Positions 8,545 to 17,502 of a DNA stretch of 51,977 nucleotides are shown piece after piece. Below the pieces are notes generated by a model. It searched no databases. It was not told where the DNA came from and saw only the letters and a list, made by a program, of their open reading frames with translations. This DNA is from Xanthobacteraceae bacterium. GTDB lineage: Bacteria; Pseudomonadota; Alphaproteobacteria; Rhizobiales; Xanthobacteraceae. The number at the start of each line of letters is the position of its first letter. Positions within the stretch are counted from its first letter, which is position 1. The position numbers and the translations under genes were made by a program. Location: NCBI GenBank assembly GCA_022841625.1, contig JALHRD010000035.1:1-51977 (forward strand), in the 5' to 3' direction.

Positions 8545-9606
8545 TCAACCTGGATTCATGATTTTCCGCAGCCGCGCAATCACATGCTGCGGAGTCTGCG
8601 TGTAGACTTTTTGCAGTAGCGCTTGCAACTCCTGGCCGCTGCGTTGGGAATTGACATCGAGGCGACGCTTCGCGGCTTCCTCCAGGAATGCCGGGTCCTT
8701 GAAAGTGTCCATCAACGCCTGACGCATGGCTGCGACACGATCGGCGGGCGCGCCGGGTGGCATCAGGAACGGCCGCCCCGCAGCGAGCGGCCCAGCGCCG
8801 GCTTCGATCAGGAGTCGGTCGTCGGCATTGCTGGCAAGATCGAGCGCCGACGGCACGTCCGGAAGGGCCCGCTCTTTCTCAAGACCGATCTGCACCAGCA
8901 GCTTCACCTTTTTCTCTGGCAACCAGTCTGGGCGCGTCGATGTCAGGGCGCTGTAGAACACACTGGGATAGCCGTCGACTTCGCCACGCTCCATCGCGAG
9001 AAAAACCCGGCTCTGCGATTCATAACCGACAATCAGCTTGAGCTTGAGGCCGAGCGTTTCGATCAGCAGGCGACCGTAGAAGCTCGGGGTCGAATTGACG
9101 CCCGACGAGCCCATGGTGATTTCGCGGGTGAGCACATCCTTCCAGCTGCCAACCGGCGTCTGGTGCCACACCGTCAACAGCGCGGTTTCGATCGAAGGCG
9201 TGCCGAGCCAATTGAACTTCAGCGGGTCGTACATCGCCTCCTTGGTGCCGAACAATGGTTCGAATGGCGTATTGTTCTGCACATTGCCGATAACGGTGCC
9301 ATCCTTGGTGGCGACATTGAACAGGTGATTGACCGCGACAATGCCGCCGGCGCCCGACATGTTGCGCACCACGACGGACGGATTGCCAGGAATGTGGCGC
9401 GCGAGATGCGGCGCAACCGTGCGTGCGAGCGCATCATAGCCGCCGCCCGGCGCCGAGCTGACAATAAGGGTGACGGTCTTACCCTTGTAGAATTCAGCGA
9501 CCGGCTGCGCGCCCGCGGGCGAGCGCATGAGCGCCAATGCGGCAATCGCCAAGTTCAGACTCAAGATCAGAGCGCAATGCACGCGATTGTTCTGCCGTTC
9601 TTGCAC
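8545..9606 (-). CDS. TTT-2: tripartite tricarboxylate receptor-like protein
   Basis: 353 residues starting at a GTG (9604-9606) with ribosome site GGGAG seven bases upstream. The signal peptide ends near SPAGAQ. It belongs to the second receptor subgroup in this window (with TTT-5, -6, -7), marked by AEFYKGKTVTLIV, a GGGYD ligand loop, HIPGNPSVVVRNM and a tail beginning DPAFLEEAAKRRLDV. It should bind an organic acid in the periplasm; no TctA/TctB partner is present. It is transcribed toward the VOC gene and divergent from TTT-3. Confidence 0.92.
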   Translation of the reverse strand: MQERQNNRVHCALILSLNLAIAALALMRSPAGAQPVAEFYKGKTVTLIVSSAPGGGYDALARTVAPHLARHIPGNPSVVVRNMSGAGGIVAVNHLFNVATKDGTVIGNVQNNTPFEPLFGTKEAMYDPLKFNWLGTPSIETALLTVWHQTPVGSWKDVLTREITMGSSGVNSTPSFYGRLLIETLGLKLKLIVGYESQSRVFLAMERGEVDGYPSVFYSALTSTRPDWLPEKKVKLLVQIGLEKERALPDVPSALDLASNADDRLLIEAGAGPLAAGRPFLMPPGAPADRVAAMRQALMDTFKDPAFLEEAAKRRLDVNSQRSGQELQALLQKVYTQTPQHVIARLRKIMNPG

Positions 9607-9755
9607 AGATGTCTCCCACTGGGGCCGCCACCATAGTCAACCGGTTTACGCGCGGCGACAAGTCACCCCATGGCCGGCGGCCAAGGCTGGCACAAGGCTT
9701 GCGGGCACGCGTCCGCGCCCACACAATGCCCGCCTTGCCGTTCAGGAGCCCGACC

Positions 9756-10742
9756 ATGAACCGACGCATTGTTTCGATTGCCGCGCTCGCGACGGCATGC
9801 GCGCTCGCAGCGGTTTTCTCCCAATCTCTGGCGCAGGATCGCTACCCCAACCGGCCGATCCGGCTGGTAGTGGCATCCGCGCCAGGCGGCGTGCACGACG
9901 TGATCGCGCGGCTGTGGGCCGACGGGCTCAATCCTTCGTTCGGCACGATCGTGATCGACAATCGCGGCGGCGGCGGCGGCGTTATCGGCATTCACGAGGC
10001 CCAGCGCGCCGCGCCGGACGGCTACAATCTGCTGTTGGGCAGCAACAGCACACACATTTTGATTCCACTGATTTCCAAGCAAGCCGGCTTCGATCCGCGC
10101 AAGGATTTCGACTTGGCGACGGTGTTCTCCATCACAGCGACCGCCATCGCGGTTGAGCCGGGCTCGCCGTTCCGAACGCTCAAGCAATTGATCGACGCCG
10201 CCAAGGCCAATCCGGGCAAGTTTTCGTTTGCCCATGCCGGCGTTGGGTCGATCAGCCATGTCGCCGGCGAGATGTTCAAACAGCTTGCGGGCGGACTCGA
10301 CATCCTGCCGGTGCCCTATAAGGGCATGGGTCCCGCCCAGATGGATGTCGTCAACGGCACGGTGTCAATGTTCGTGCCCAACATCACCGGCGCGGTGATC
10401 GGGCTGCACCATGGCGACAAGATCCGCATCCTCGCCGTCAACGCGCCGACGCGGCATCCCGGCATGCCGGAAATTCCCACAGCGATCGAATCCGGGCTCG
10501 CCGGAATGATCACTCAGAATTTTTTCGGCATCTATGCCCCGGCCGGTACGCCCAAAGCATTTCTCGACCGGATCAATGAAGCAACCCAACAAGCGCTCGC
10601 CGACCGAGGGTTTCAAGATCGGCTCGCCAAAGCGGCGTTCGACCCGGTTCGCGGCCTTGGTCCGGAACAATCCAAAGCCTATGTGGCGGAAGAATTCGAC
10701 CGCTGGCGCAAAGTCGTCGAGGCCGCCGGAATCAAGCATTGA
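9756..10742 (+). CDS. TTT-3: Bug-family tripartite tricarboxylate receptor protein
   Basis: 328 residues from ATG 9756, chosen because CAGGAG lies at 9743-9748 and a clean signal peptide ending at SQSLAQD begins there. The frame is open 73 codons further upstream without meaning. Motifs: PIRLVVASAPGGVHDVIAR, IVIDNRGGGGGVIG, and ILPVPYKGMGPAQMDVVNG. Classical Bug subgroup with TTT-1 and TTT-4. It is divergent from TTT-2 with about 150 bp between, so the two could share a control region. Confidence 0.92.
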   Translation: MNRRIVSIAALATACALAAVFSQSLAQDRYPNRPIRLVVASAPGGVHDVIARLWADGLNPSFGTIVIDNRGGGGGVIGIHEAQRAAPDGYNLLLGSNSTHILIPLISKQAGFDPRKDFDLATVFSITATAIAVEPGSPFRTLKQLIDAAKANPGKFSFAHAGVGSISHVAGEMFKQLAGGLDILPVPYKGMGPAQMDVVNGTVSMFVPNITGAVIGLHHGDKIRILAVNAPTRHPGMPEIPTAIESGLAGMITQNFFGIYAPAGTPKAFLDRINEATQQALADRGFQDRLAKAAFDPVRGLGPEQSKAYVAEEFDRWRKVVEAAGIKH

Positions 10743-10763
10743 GCGCGGCAACGACGCTGTTCT

Positions 10764-10805
10764 GGAAAAAGAAAGTCCCGGGATGCCGTTCGGCAACCCC
10801 GGGAC
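10764..10805 (-). terminator. Intrinsic terminator after the small membrane protein gene
   Basis: Perfect 8-bp stem GTCCCGGG (10775-10782) with CCCGGGAC (10798-10805) and an inner GCCG/CGGC. On the minus strand it is followed by a T-rich tract (plus strand AAAAAGAAA at 10766-10774). It suits the gene at 10911-11045 and may also stop read-through from TTT-3. Confidence 0.75.
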
Positions 10806-10910
10806 ACAGTTCGTATAGAAACTCGTTTCGCTTCTGTCGTTCGCGGGTACGCAATACCAAACCCGCGGTAGCGGCTCACTCCGCAGAGCGGCCGCAATCG
10901 TCTAAACCGT

Positions 10911-11045
10911 TCAGCCGACCAGAACCCAACAGATGAAGAAACCGACCAGAAACGGCGTCATGTATTTCTGCATTACACGCTCCGATGCGCGCATGTCAGT
11001 GTGGGGCGTCGGCGCAATAGCTTCTTTGTCAGTCTTGTCGGCCAT
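10911..11045 (-). CDS. Small membrane protein, 44 residues
   Basis: Begins MADKTDKEAIAP and ends TPFLVGFFICWVLVG, giving a charged N-terminal half and one C-terminal membrane segment (about residues 31-44). The ATG at 11043-11045 has GGAGG eight bases upstream (11048-11053 on the plus strand), and the gene is followed by a clear intrinsic terminator. A strong ribosome site, a single hydrophobic helix and its own terminator together argue it is real despite its size. It lies between TTT-3 and the barrel gene. No family is recognised. Confidence 0.7.
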   Translation of the reverse strand: MADKTDKEAIAPTPHTDMRASERVMQKYMTPFLVGFFICWVLVG

Positions 11046-11098
11046 TGTGTGACGCCTCCACGATTATTTTGCGATTACCGATTACACCTTCGCTTCGA

Positions 11099-11887
11099 TC
11101 AGTAACGGGCCACCAGCGGACCGCCGCCGAAGCGGTAATTGATGCCGGCCTTGATCAGGTGGATCTTCTGGTCGATGTCGACATTCGCGGTGCCGATTCG
11201 GTACCTCCCCTTCATCAGTGGGAACGCAATGTTGTCGCTGCCGAAGTCGATGTAGTTGTATTCGATCTTGGCCGACCAGTTTGAGGTGACGGCGTATTCA
11301 ACGCCGGTGCCAAACATCAGGCCAGTGCGCGTGTCGCTGGCGCTGGCGCTGATCGGGCCCGCGGTGAACTTGTAGTTGCTGTCCGCCCAGGCAGCGCCGC
11401 CCTTGACGTACCAAAGCGCCTTGTCGACCGCCAAACCGAACCGGCCGGCGAGGGTCGCAACCCAGTCGACCTTGGTGGAGCAAGCCGCAACGATTAAGCA
11501 GGGCGTGGTGCCGTCGATATTGGCGGCGCTGAGTTGGCCCTCGACGCCGAACACGACCAGACCGGACTGCCAGTTCACACCGACCTGACCGCCGCCAAGA
11601 AAGCCGTTGATGCCGTGCGAGGAGAGCGGCAACGATCCGGAGCCGAACCCGTTGAACCCGTTAAACCCTCCCTCATAGTCATAGCCCGACAATTTGGTGA
11701 GGCTCGACTCAACCGTGCCCCAGGCCGCGCCGACATGCGCGCCAATGTAGAACCCGCTCCAATTATGCGGTGCCGCTACGGCGGCGATAACCGGCGCCTT
11801 GCGCGGCATGTCCGCGGCTTGCGCGACGCTGGTAAAGGTGAAACCGGCGAGCGCCGCAGTGAGTAACGAAACCGTTCTGGTACGCAT
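11099..11887 (-). CDS. Outer-membrane beta-barrel protein (Omp25/Omp31-like)
   Basis: 262 residues from the ATG at 11885-11887, which gives a clean signal peptide ending SVAQAADMPRKAP. The barrel begins NWSGFYIGAHVGAAWG, the standard first strand of Rhizobiales 8-stranded porin-family proteins, and ends KAGINYRFGGG with terminal aromatic VARY for BAM recognition. Other strands include EYAVTSNWSAKIEYNYIDFG. Role likely structural or envelope stability. The upstream spacer is the long AT-rich one. Confidence 0.9.
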   Translation of the reverse strand: MRTRTVSLLTAALAGFTFTSVAQAADMPRKAPVIAAVAAPHNWSGFYIGAHVGAAWGTVESSLTKLSGYDYEGGFNGFNGFGSGSLPLSSHGINGFLGGGQVGVNWQSGLVVFGVEGQLSAANIDGTTPCLIVAACSTKVDWVATLAGRFGLAVDKALWYVKGGAAWADSNYKFTAGPISASASDTRTGLMFGTGVEYAVTSNWSAKIEYNYIDFGSDNIAFPLMKGRYRIGTANVDIDQKIHLIKAGINYRFGGGPLVARY

Positions 11888-12260
11888 GACTAATCCCCAC
11901 ACTCAACTTCGAGATCGCGTCCTGCCATCTCGTGTAAGGAATTTTTAACGCATCCCGACTCAAAATGTGTGCTAAAAAAGTCACGTCAAAATGAAAAATG
12001 GTAAAATATTAACCTTTTCTGTGGACAACTTATCTGCCGAAGAAAATCAGTTTTATTATGATATTTCAATTATATAGAGAGTTATCAACAAGAATAGCAC
12101 CAATGTTATCCACAGGTGCCCGGGTATTCTTTGTACTCCTGGTGTAATTCGGCAAAATCGTCCGACCCATTGACGCAAGAACGTCACCCGACGATTCGTT
12201 CGCGCGCAATCGATCCGCGACGGGGTTCCAGCAGCCGGCATTTCCGCAAGCGGTCGATCG
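11888..12260. other. AT-rich intergenic spacer with DnaA-box-like sites
   Basis: About 370 bp with no convincing gene. The part 11940-12115 is far more AT-rich than its surroundings. It contains TTATCCACA (12106-12114), a perfect match to the bacterial DnaA box, plus two one-mismatch sites: TGTGGACAA at 12020-12028 (reverse strand TTGTCCACA) and TTATCAACA at 12082-12090. It also holds the promoter region of the barrel gene. It could be an origin-like or DnaA-regulated region, or simply a horizontally stable AT-rich promoter; no usual origin neighbour gene is seen. Confidence 0.45.
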
Positions 12261-12290
12261 AAAAAGAAGCCCCGCAACCTGCGGGGCTTC
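12261..12290 (-). terminator. Intrinsic terminator downstream of hppA
   Basis: Perfect 10-bp stem GAAGCCCCGC (12266-12275) with GCGGGGCTTC (12281-12290), five-base loop. On the minus strand it is followed by a T run (AAAAA at 12261-12265 on the plus strand), 32 bases after the hppA stop. Confidence 0.88.
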
Positions 12291-12321
12291 GAAACGTCGA
12301 GCGTCGCGCCAAGCGTTGCGC

Positions 12322-14451
12322 TTAATGCGCCAACACTGCCAACAGCAGGAGCGCCACGATGTTGGTGATCTTGATCATCGGGTTCACCGCTGGGCCGGCC
12401 GTGTCCTTATAGGGATCGCCGACGGTATCGCCGGTCACCGCGGCTTTATGGGCTTCGGAGCCCTTGCCGCCATAATTGCCGTCCTCGATGTATTTCTTGG
12501 CATTGTCCCAGGCGCCGCCACCGGAGGTCATCGAGATCGCAACAAAGATTCCGGTGACGATGACGCCGAGCAGCATCGCGCCGACCGCCGAGAATGCCGC
12601 CGACTTGCCGGCCGCGCCACCACCCGCAACGAAGAAGATCACGTAGTACACAACGATGGGCGACAGCACCGGCAACAGCGACGGCACGATCATCTCTTTG
12701 ATCGCCGCCTTGGTGAGCATGTCGACCGCCGCGCCGTAATCCGGCTTTTCGGTGCCCTTCATGATGCCTGGCTTGGCGCGGAACTGCCGGCGCACTTCCT
12801 CGACGATCGCTGAGGCGGCTCGGCCGACCGCGGTCATGCCCATCGATGCGAACAGATAGGGCAACAGGCCGCCAAACAACAGGCCGACGACGACATAGGG
12901 ATTGCTCAGCGAGAAGTCGAGCACCACGCCTTTGAAATAAGCGTGCTGGGCCGAATTGGCGATGAAGTGCTTGAGATCCTCATTATAGGCTGCAAACAGC
13001 ACCAGCGCGCCAAGGCCAGCCGAGCCGATGGCATAGCCCTTGGTGATGGCCTTGGTGGTGTTGCCGACCGCATCGAGCGCGTCGGTCGACTTGCGCACCT
13101 CCTTGGGCAGACCGGCCATTTCGGCAATGCCACCGGCGTTATCGGTGACCGGACCGAAGGCATCGAGCGCGACAATAAAGCCGGCGAGTGCCAGCATGGT
13201 GGTGACCGCAATCGCGATACCAAACAGGCCAGCCAGCGCATATGTAATTAGAATGCCGGCGATGATGACAATGGTCGGCAGCGCGGTCGATTCCATCGAC
13301 ACCGCCAGGCCCTGGATGATGTTGGTGCCATGGCCGGTAACCGATGCCTTGGCGATCGACTGCACCGGGCCATAATTCGTGCCGGTGTAGTATTCCGTAA
13401 TCCACACGATCAATCCGGTCACTGCGAGCCCGACCAGGCCGCAATAGAACAGCGCGGTGCCGTTGAACGTGATGCTCGCGACCTTGATCGGCGTGTTGAA
13501 ACCAACCAGCCAATAGATCACCAGCGCCAGCGCAAAAACCGAAAGCACGCCAGTCGCAATCAGGCCTTTGTAGAGCGCACCCATGATCGACTGACTAGGC
13601 CCGAGCTTCACGAAGAACGTGCCGATGATTGAGGTAACGATGCATACGCCGCCGATTGCGAGTGGCAGCGTCATCATGCTGAGCAGGTGCGGCGTGCCGG
13701 CGAAGAAGATCGCTGCCAACACCATGGTCGCGACCGCGGTCACCGCATAGGTTTCAAACAGATCGGCGGCCATGCCGGCGCAATCGCCAACATTGTCGCC
13801 GACATTGTCGGCGATGGTCGCCGGATTGCGCGGATCGTCCTCCGGGATGCCGGCTTCGACCTTGCCGACCAGATCGCCGCCGACGTCGGCGCCCTTGGTG
13901 AAGATGCCGCCGCCAAGCCGGGCGAAGATCGAAATCAGCGAGGCGCCAAAGCCGAGCGCCACCAGGGCGTCGACCACCACCCGGCTGCTGGCGGCGTAAC
14001 CAAAGGGCCCGATCAGAATCACGAAATAGACCGCGACCCCAAGCAGCGCGAGGCCAGCCACCAGCATGCCGGTGATGGCGCCCGCCTTGAAGGCGAGTTC
14101 GAGGCCGCCGGCCAATGAGCTAATGGCGGCCTGTGCGGTGCGCACATTGGCCTGAACCGAAATATTCATCCCGATGAAGCCGGCCGCGCCCGAAAGCACC
14201 GCGCCGATCAGGAAGCCGATCGCCACCAGAAATCCCAGGAAGTACCAGACCACGACAAAGATCGCCGCCCCGACGATCCCGATGGTTGTGTATTGCCGCT
14301 TGAGATAGGCCTGCGCGCCCTCGCGCACCGCGCCAGCAATCTCCTGCATGCGCGCATTGCCCGGATCGGCCTTCATGACCGACATGGTCGCCCAGACGCC
14401 ATAGGCAATGGCGAGCAGACCGCAAACGATAATCACCCCAAGAGCTGTCAT
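12322..14451 (-). CDS. hppA: Membrane-bound proton-translocating pyrophosphatase, K+-independent type
   Basis: 709 residues from the chosen ATG (14449-14451), where a membrane helix begins at once; the frame runs 25 residues further upstream. About 16 membrane helices. It hydrolyses cytoplasmic pyrophosphate and pumps H+. Pyrophosphate/Mg-binding motifs are [20 protein letters not shown] and [19 protein letters not shown], plus a C-terminal [14 protein letters not shown]. In the motif [10 protein letters not shown] a Lys and a Thr stand where K+-dependent enzymes carry Ala and Gly, so the K+-independent class is expected. A terminator follows; the spacer 14452-14621 should hold its promoter. 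Confidence 0.97.
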   Translation of the reverse strand: MTALGVIIVCGLLAIAYGVWATMSVMKADPGNARMQEIAGAVREGAQAYLKRQYTTIGIVGAAIFVVVWYFLGFLVAIGFLIGAVLSGAAGFIGMNISVQANVRTAQAAISSLAGGLELAFKAGAITGMLVAGLALLGVAVYFVILIGPFGYAASSRVVVDALVALGFGASLISIFARLGGGIFTKGADVGGDLVGKVEAGIPEDDPRNPATIADNVGDNVGDCAGMAADLFETYAVTAVATMVLAAIFFAGTPHLLSMMTLPLAIGGVCIVTSIIGTFFVKLGPSQSIMGALYKGLIATGVLSVFALALVIYWLVGFNTPIKVASITFNGTALFYCGLVGLAVTGLIVWITEYYTGTNYGPVQSIAKASVTGHGTNIIQGLAVSMESTALPTIVIIAGILITYALAGLFGIAIAVTTMLALAGFIVALDAFGPVTDNAGGIAEMAGLPKEVRKSTDALDAVGNTTKAITKGYAIGSAGLGALVLFAAYNEDLKHFIANSAQHAYFKGVVLDFSLSNPYVVVGLLFGGLLPYLFASMGMTAVGRAASAIVEEVRRQFRAKPGIMKGTEKPDYGAAVDMLTKAAIKEMIVPSLLPVLSPIVVYYVIFFVAGGGAAGKSAAFSAVGAMLLGVIVTGIFVAISMTSGGGAWDNAKKYIEDGNYGGKGSEAHKAAVTGDTVGDPYKDTAGPAVNPMIKITNIVALLLLAVLAH

Positions 14452-14621
14452 TTGATGGGAATCCCGGTTGTTCGTGGCACCGGACAACCCCTTGTCCGGC
14501 TTAAGGAATTTGATGTCGACGGGCAATGCCCGTCAGAAAGTGCGCGGACATTGCCAAAAACGCCCGCTGCGCGCAACGTTTGTGGGGCACTTGTCCCGGT
14601 CGGAAGGTCAAATAATCGACC

Positions 14622-15845
14622 TCACGCCGCCTGCGGTCGTCCGCGCATAGCCTGCCAAATCAGCAGGGCGGCGGCGGTCAGGATGACCGGGAACACGATA
14701 TTGTTGACCGCGGCCCAACCAAAATGCGCCAGCACCGCGCCCGATGAGAACGACCCGATCGCCATTGAACCGAACACCAGGAAATCGTTGAACGCTTGAA
14801 CCTTGTTGCGCTCTTCCGGGCGATGACACTGGGTGACCATGGTGGTGGCGCCGACAAAGGCGAAGTTCCAGCCGACGCCGAGCAGGCAAAGCCCGATCCA
14901 GAAATGCCAGAGCGAGATGCCGGCAACGCTGATGATCGCGCTCAGCACAATCAGGCCGAGCCCGAGACCGACCATGCGTTCGACCCCGAACCGCAGGATC
15001 AACGACCCCGTGACCAGACTGGGCACAAACATCCCCATCACGTGCCATTGGATGCCAAGGGTGGCCTCTGCCACCGAGTGATTGCACTCGACCATGGCGA
15101 GCGGCGCCGAGGTCATTACCATGTTCATCATCGAATAGCTGGCGACGCCACAAACCACCGCCACGACAAAACGCGGCTGACGCGCGAGTTCGGACAGCGG
15201 TCGCCCTTGATTGGTGGCGGTGCGCGGCGGCGGTTTTGGAATCTTCACCAGCGCCAGCACCGCGGCGGACACGATCGCAACGACGGACTGCGCGAGATAA
15301 GTGCCGGCGAACAAATATGGCTGCCAGAGATCCTTAGTTCCAATGATCAGCTGAGGTCCGAAAATGCCGGCGAAAATGCCGCCTACCATCACCCAGGAGA
15401 TCGCCTTCGGCCGGAACTTGTCGCTTGCGGTGTCGGCAGCGGCAAACCGATACGACTGATGCGCCGAAGCATAGAACCCGCTGAACACCGCAGCCACGCA
15501 GAACAGAACGAATGACGCGGACAGGACCGCCGCGCAGGCGGCCAGGCCAGTCAAAACACCAAAGGCTGTGCCGGCGAAAAACGAGGTCCGGCGGCCGTAA
15601 CGGCGCGCCAACCATCCGATTGGCAAGGTGCCCAGCCACATGCCAAGCACATAGATCGAGACCGGCACTGTCGCGAGGCTGCGATCCGGCGCCAACATCG
15701 CCCCGACCAGCGCGCCCGTGGCGACCAGCACCACATTGTTGGCGCCGGCCAGCGCCTGCGCGAACGCCAGGATAATCGCATTGCGCCGGGCGAGCCGGTC
15801 GCCGGCCGCCGCGGCGTCGATCGATGTTTCGGCCACCGCCGACAT
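14622..15845 (-). CDS. Major facilitator superfamily transporter
   Basis: 407 residues with about 12 membrane helices. The MFS loop 2-3 motif appears as GWLARRYGRRTSFFAG, and the inter-domain loop is LALVKIPKPPPRTATNQGRP. The second half contains MVTQCHRPEERNKVQAFNDF, typical of an MFS subgroup often found near riboflavin or hppA genes in Rhizobiales. Substrate unknown. It is 170 bp upstream of hppA on the same strand. The 183 bp between its start and the small gene at 16029 hold nothing I recognise. Confidence 0.9.
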   Translation of the reverse strand: MSAVAETSIDAAAAGDRLARRNAIILAFAQALAGANNVVLVATGALVGAMLAPDRSLATVPVSIYVLGMWLGTLPIGWLARRYGRRTSFFAGTAFGVLTGLAACAAVLSASFVLFCVAAVFSGFYASAHQSYRFAAADTASDKFRPKAISWVMVGGIFAGIFGPQLIIGTKDLWQPYLFAGTYLAQSVVAIVSAAVLALVKIPKPPPRTATNQGRPLSELARQPRFVVAVVCGVASYSMMNMVMTSAPLAMVECNHSVAEATLGIQWHVMGMFVPSLVTGSLILRFGVERMVGLGLGLIVLSAIISVAGISLWHFWIGLCLLGVGWNFAFVGATTMVTQCHRPEERNKVQAFNDFLVFGSMAIGSFSSGAVLAHFGWAAVNNIVFPVILTAAALLIWQAMRGRPQAA

Positions 15846-16028
15846 TCATTGTCTCCGAAGCGCAAGACGAATCCGCCAGGCGGCGCTCTGTCTATCGGTC
15901 CAGGCGCGAAATTGCCACCTCGGGATGCGCGGGACAGCAATGCCGACCGCGCGGCGTCCTTTGAAGCTTAGCTTCGTTTGCGGCGACGCCAGCTACCGGA
16001 ACGCCCCTTGATGCGTTACTATTTAATG

Positions 16029-16187
16029 ATGAGCACCGTTGAAGATATCGAAAAAGCCGTCACCAATCTTTCGCCCGACGAGCTTGCCCGTTTTCGCCGC
16101 TGGTTCGAGGAATTCGACGCGGCGCGGTTCGACGCCAAGATCGAGCGCGATGCCCGGAGCGGCAAGCTCGACCGGCTGGCCCGATAA
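16029..16187 (+). CDS. Short antitoxin-like protein, 52 residues
   Basis: Begins MSTVEDIEKAVTNLSPDELA and continues RFRRWFEEFDAARFDAKI. This matches the start of a family of small proteins annotated as type II antitoxin components (about 70 residues, usually with an 'LA-E-ALA-(x)-RAG' tail), but here it stops after KLDRLAR. The tail is therefore missing or altered. No toxin gene follows; the next gene is on the other strand. A second in-frame ATG sits directly before (16026). It could be an orphan or a decayed antitoxin. Confidence 0.5.
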   Translation: MSTVEDIEKAVTNLSPDELARFRRWFEEFDAARFDAKIERDARSGKLDRLAR

Positions 16188-16237
16188 GCGCTTGCCGCGA
16201 CGCAAAGCGGCCGCGAGCAACGCGCGTCGCATTTGTG

Positions 16238-17482
16238 TCAGAACTCCGGAAACGCCAGCGCGCCGGGATGCCGGATCACCCCCTTGCGCGCGTCGGCTGG
16301 CGATTGCGCGCCGATCTGGCCGAGCGAAGCACGGGTCTCGTCAATCATGAGATCAAGCACATGCCCCGGCCCTTTGCCGCCGAGCGCGCCCAGGCCCCAC
16401 AGGAACGCCTTGCCGGCAAACGCGGCTTGCGCACCGAGCGCCACCGCCCGCACCACATCGAGGCCGCTGCGCACCCCTGAATCGAACAGCACCGTCGCGC
16501 GGGCGCCGACCTGCGCCGCAACCGCCGGCAGCACATCGATCGGCGCCGGCAGCGCCTCGATCTGGCGACCGCCGTGGTTCGACACCCAGACACCGTCGAT
16601 GCCAAGCGCAATCGCACGTTCGGCGTCGGCCGGATGCATAATGCCCTTGAGCACCAGCGGCTTCTTCCATTTATCGCGGAACCGCGCGATCTCGTCCCAG
16701 GTGAAGGCGCCGCCGATCTCGTTGCGCGCAAAGCTGATGACATCGTTCACGCTGGCATTGTTGCCGGCATAATTCTTGATGTTGGCAAATCGCGGCTGGC
16801 CGCGCTGCCATAGCGACAGCAACCAGCCGGGCGAACGCAACATCTGGTAGAGCATGCGCGGCCCCGGCGAAAACTTGCTGCCGCCAAGCCCAACCACAAC
16901 CTCGCGCGGTCGCACGGTGCGAACCGGCACGTCGACCGTCATCACCAGAACATGCACGCCCGCCGCCTCGCAGCGGCGCATCAGCTCAAAGCCGAGCCAA
17001 TGGTCGTTGCGTGCCATGCGGTAGAGCTGAAACCACAGGACGTCGGGCGCGAGCGTCGCCGCCTGCTCGATGGTGATGCCGCCGACCGTGCCAAGCGTAT
17101 AGGGCACGCGGGCGCGCTGCGCCGCCACCGCCATATAGGAATCGGCGCCGGGCCACACGATCGCCGGGCCGCCCATTGGCGCGATGCCGATCGGAGCCGC
17201 ATATTTCCGGCCGAACAAAGTGATTTCGACCGGCGGCAACGCCGGCATCACGCCATAACGCGGGACCAGTTCCACCGCGTCGAGCCCAGCCCAATTGCGC
17301 CGGATGCCGCCATCCGTTCCAGCGCCACCATCGCTGTATTCGAACGCAAAGTGCGGAATGCGCCCGCGGGCGCGGCGGCGCAGATAATCCACGGTCGGAT
17401 AATGCTGACGTAGCTTGGTTCCGCCCCGATAGGCAGCCTGCTGGCCGGCGGGAACCGTTGCCGCCGCGGTCTTGTCATCCAT
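16238..17482 (-). CDS. FMN-dependent alpha-hydroxy-acid oxidase/dehydrogenase
   Basis: 414 residues from the ATG at 17480-17482, chosen because GGAGAG lies seven bases upstream; the earlier ATG at 17504-17506 overlaps thiL by four bases. A TIM-barrel flavoprotein of the lactate dehydrogenase (LldD)/glycolate oxidase family. Visible are the FMN-binding APIGIAPMGGP and FQLYRMARND segments, the Lys of PLVLKGIMHPADAE, the catalytic His and Arg in VSNHGGRQIEALPAPIDVLP, and the phosphate site LFDSGVRSGLDVVRAVALGA. It oxidises a 2-hydroxyacid, probably lactate or mandelate-like; the exact substrate is uncertain. Confidence 0.9.
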   Translation of the reverse strand: MDDKTAAATVPAGQQAAYRGGTKLRQHYPTVDYLRRRARGRIPHFAFEYSDGGAGTDGGIRRNWAGLDAVELVPRYGVMPALPPVEITLFGRKYAAPIGIAPMGGPAIVWPGADSYMAVAAQRARVPYTLGTVGGITIEQAATLAPDVLWFQLYRMARNDHWLGFELMRRCEAAGVHVLVMTVDVPVRTVRPREVVVGLGGSKFSPGPRMLYQMLRSPGWLLSLWQRGQPRFANIKNYAGNNASVNDVISFARNEIGGAFTWDEIARFRDKWKKPLVLKGIMHPADAERAIALGIDGVWVSNHGGRQIEALPAPIDVLPAVAAQVGARATVLFDSGVRSGLDVVRAVALGAQAAFAGKAFLWGLGALGGKGPGHVLDLMIDETRASLGQIGAQSPADARKGVIRHPGALAFPEF

Positions 17483-17502
17483 GGGACTCTCCGTGGCCGC
17501 CT

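Noticed and set aside
12056-12277. Short minus-strand frame in the AT-rich spacer
   Set aside because: No ribosome site and no recognisable protein; DnaA-box-like sites explain the sequence better.
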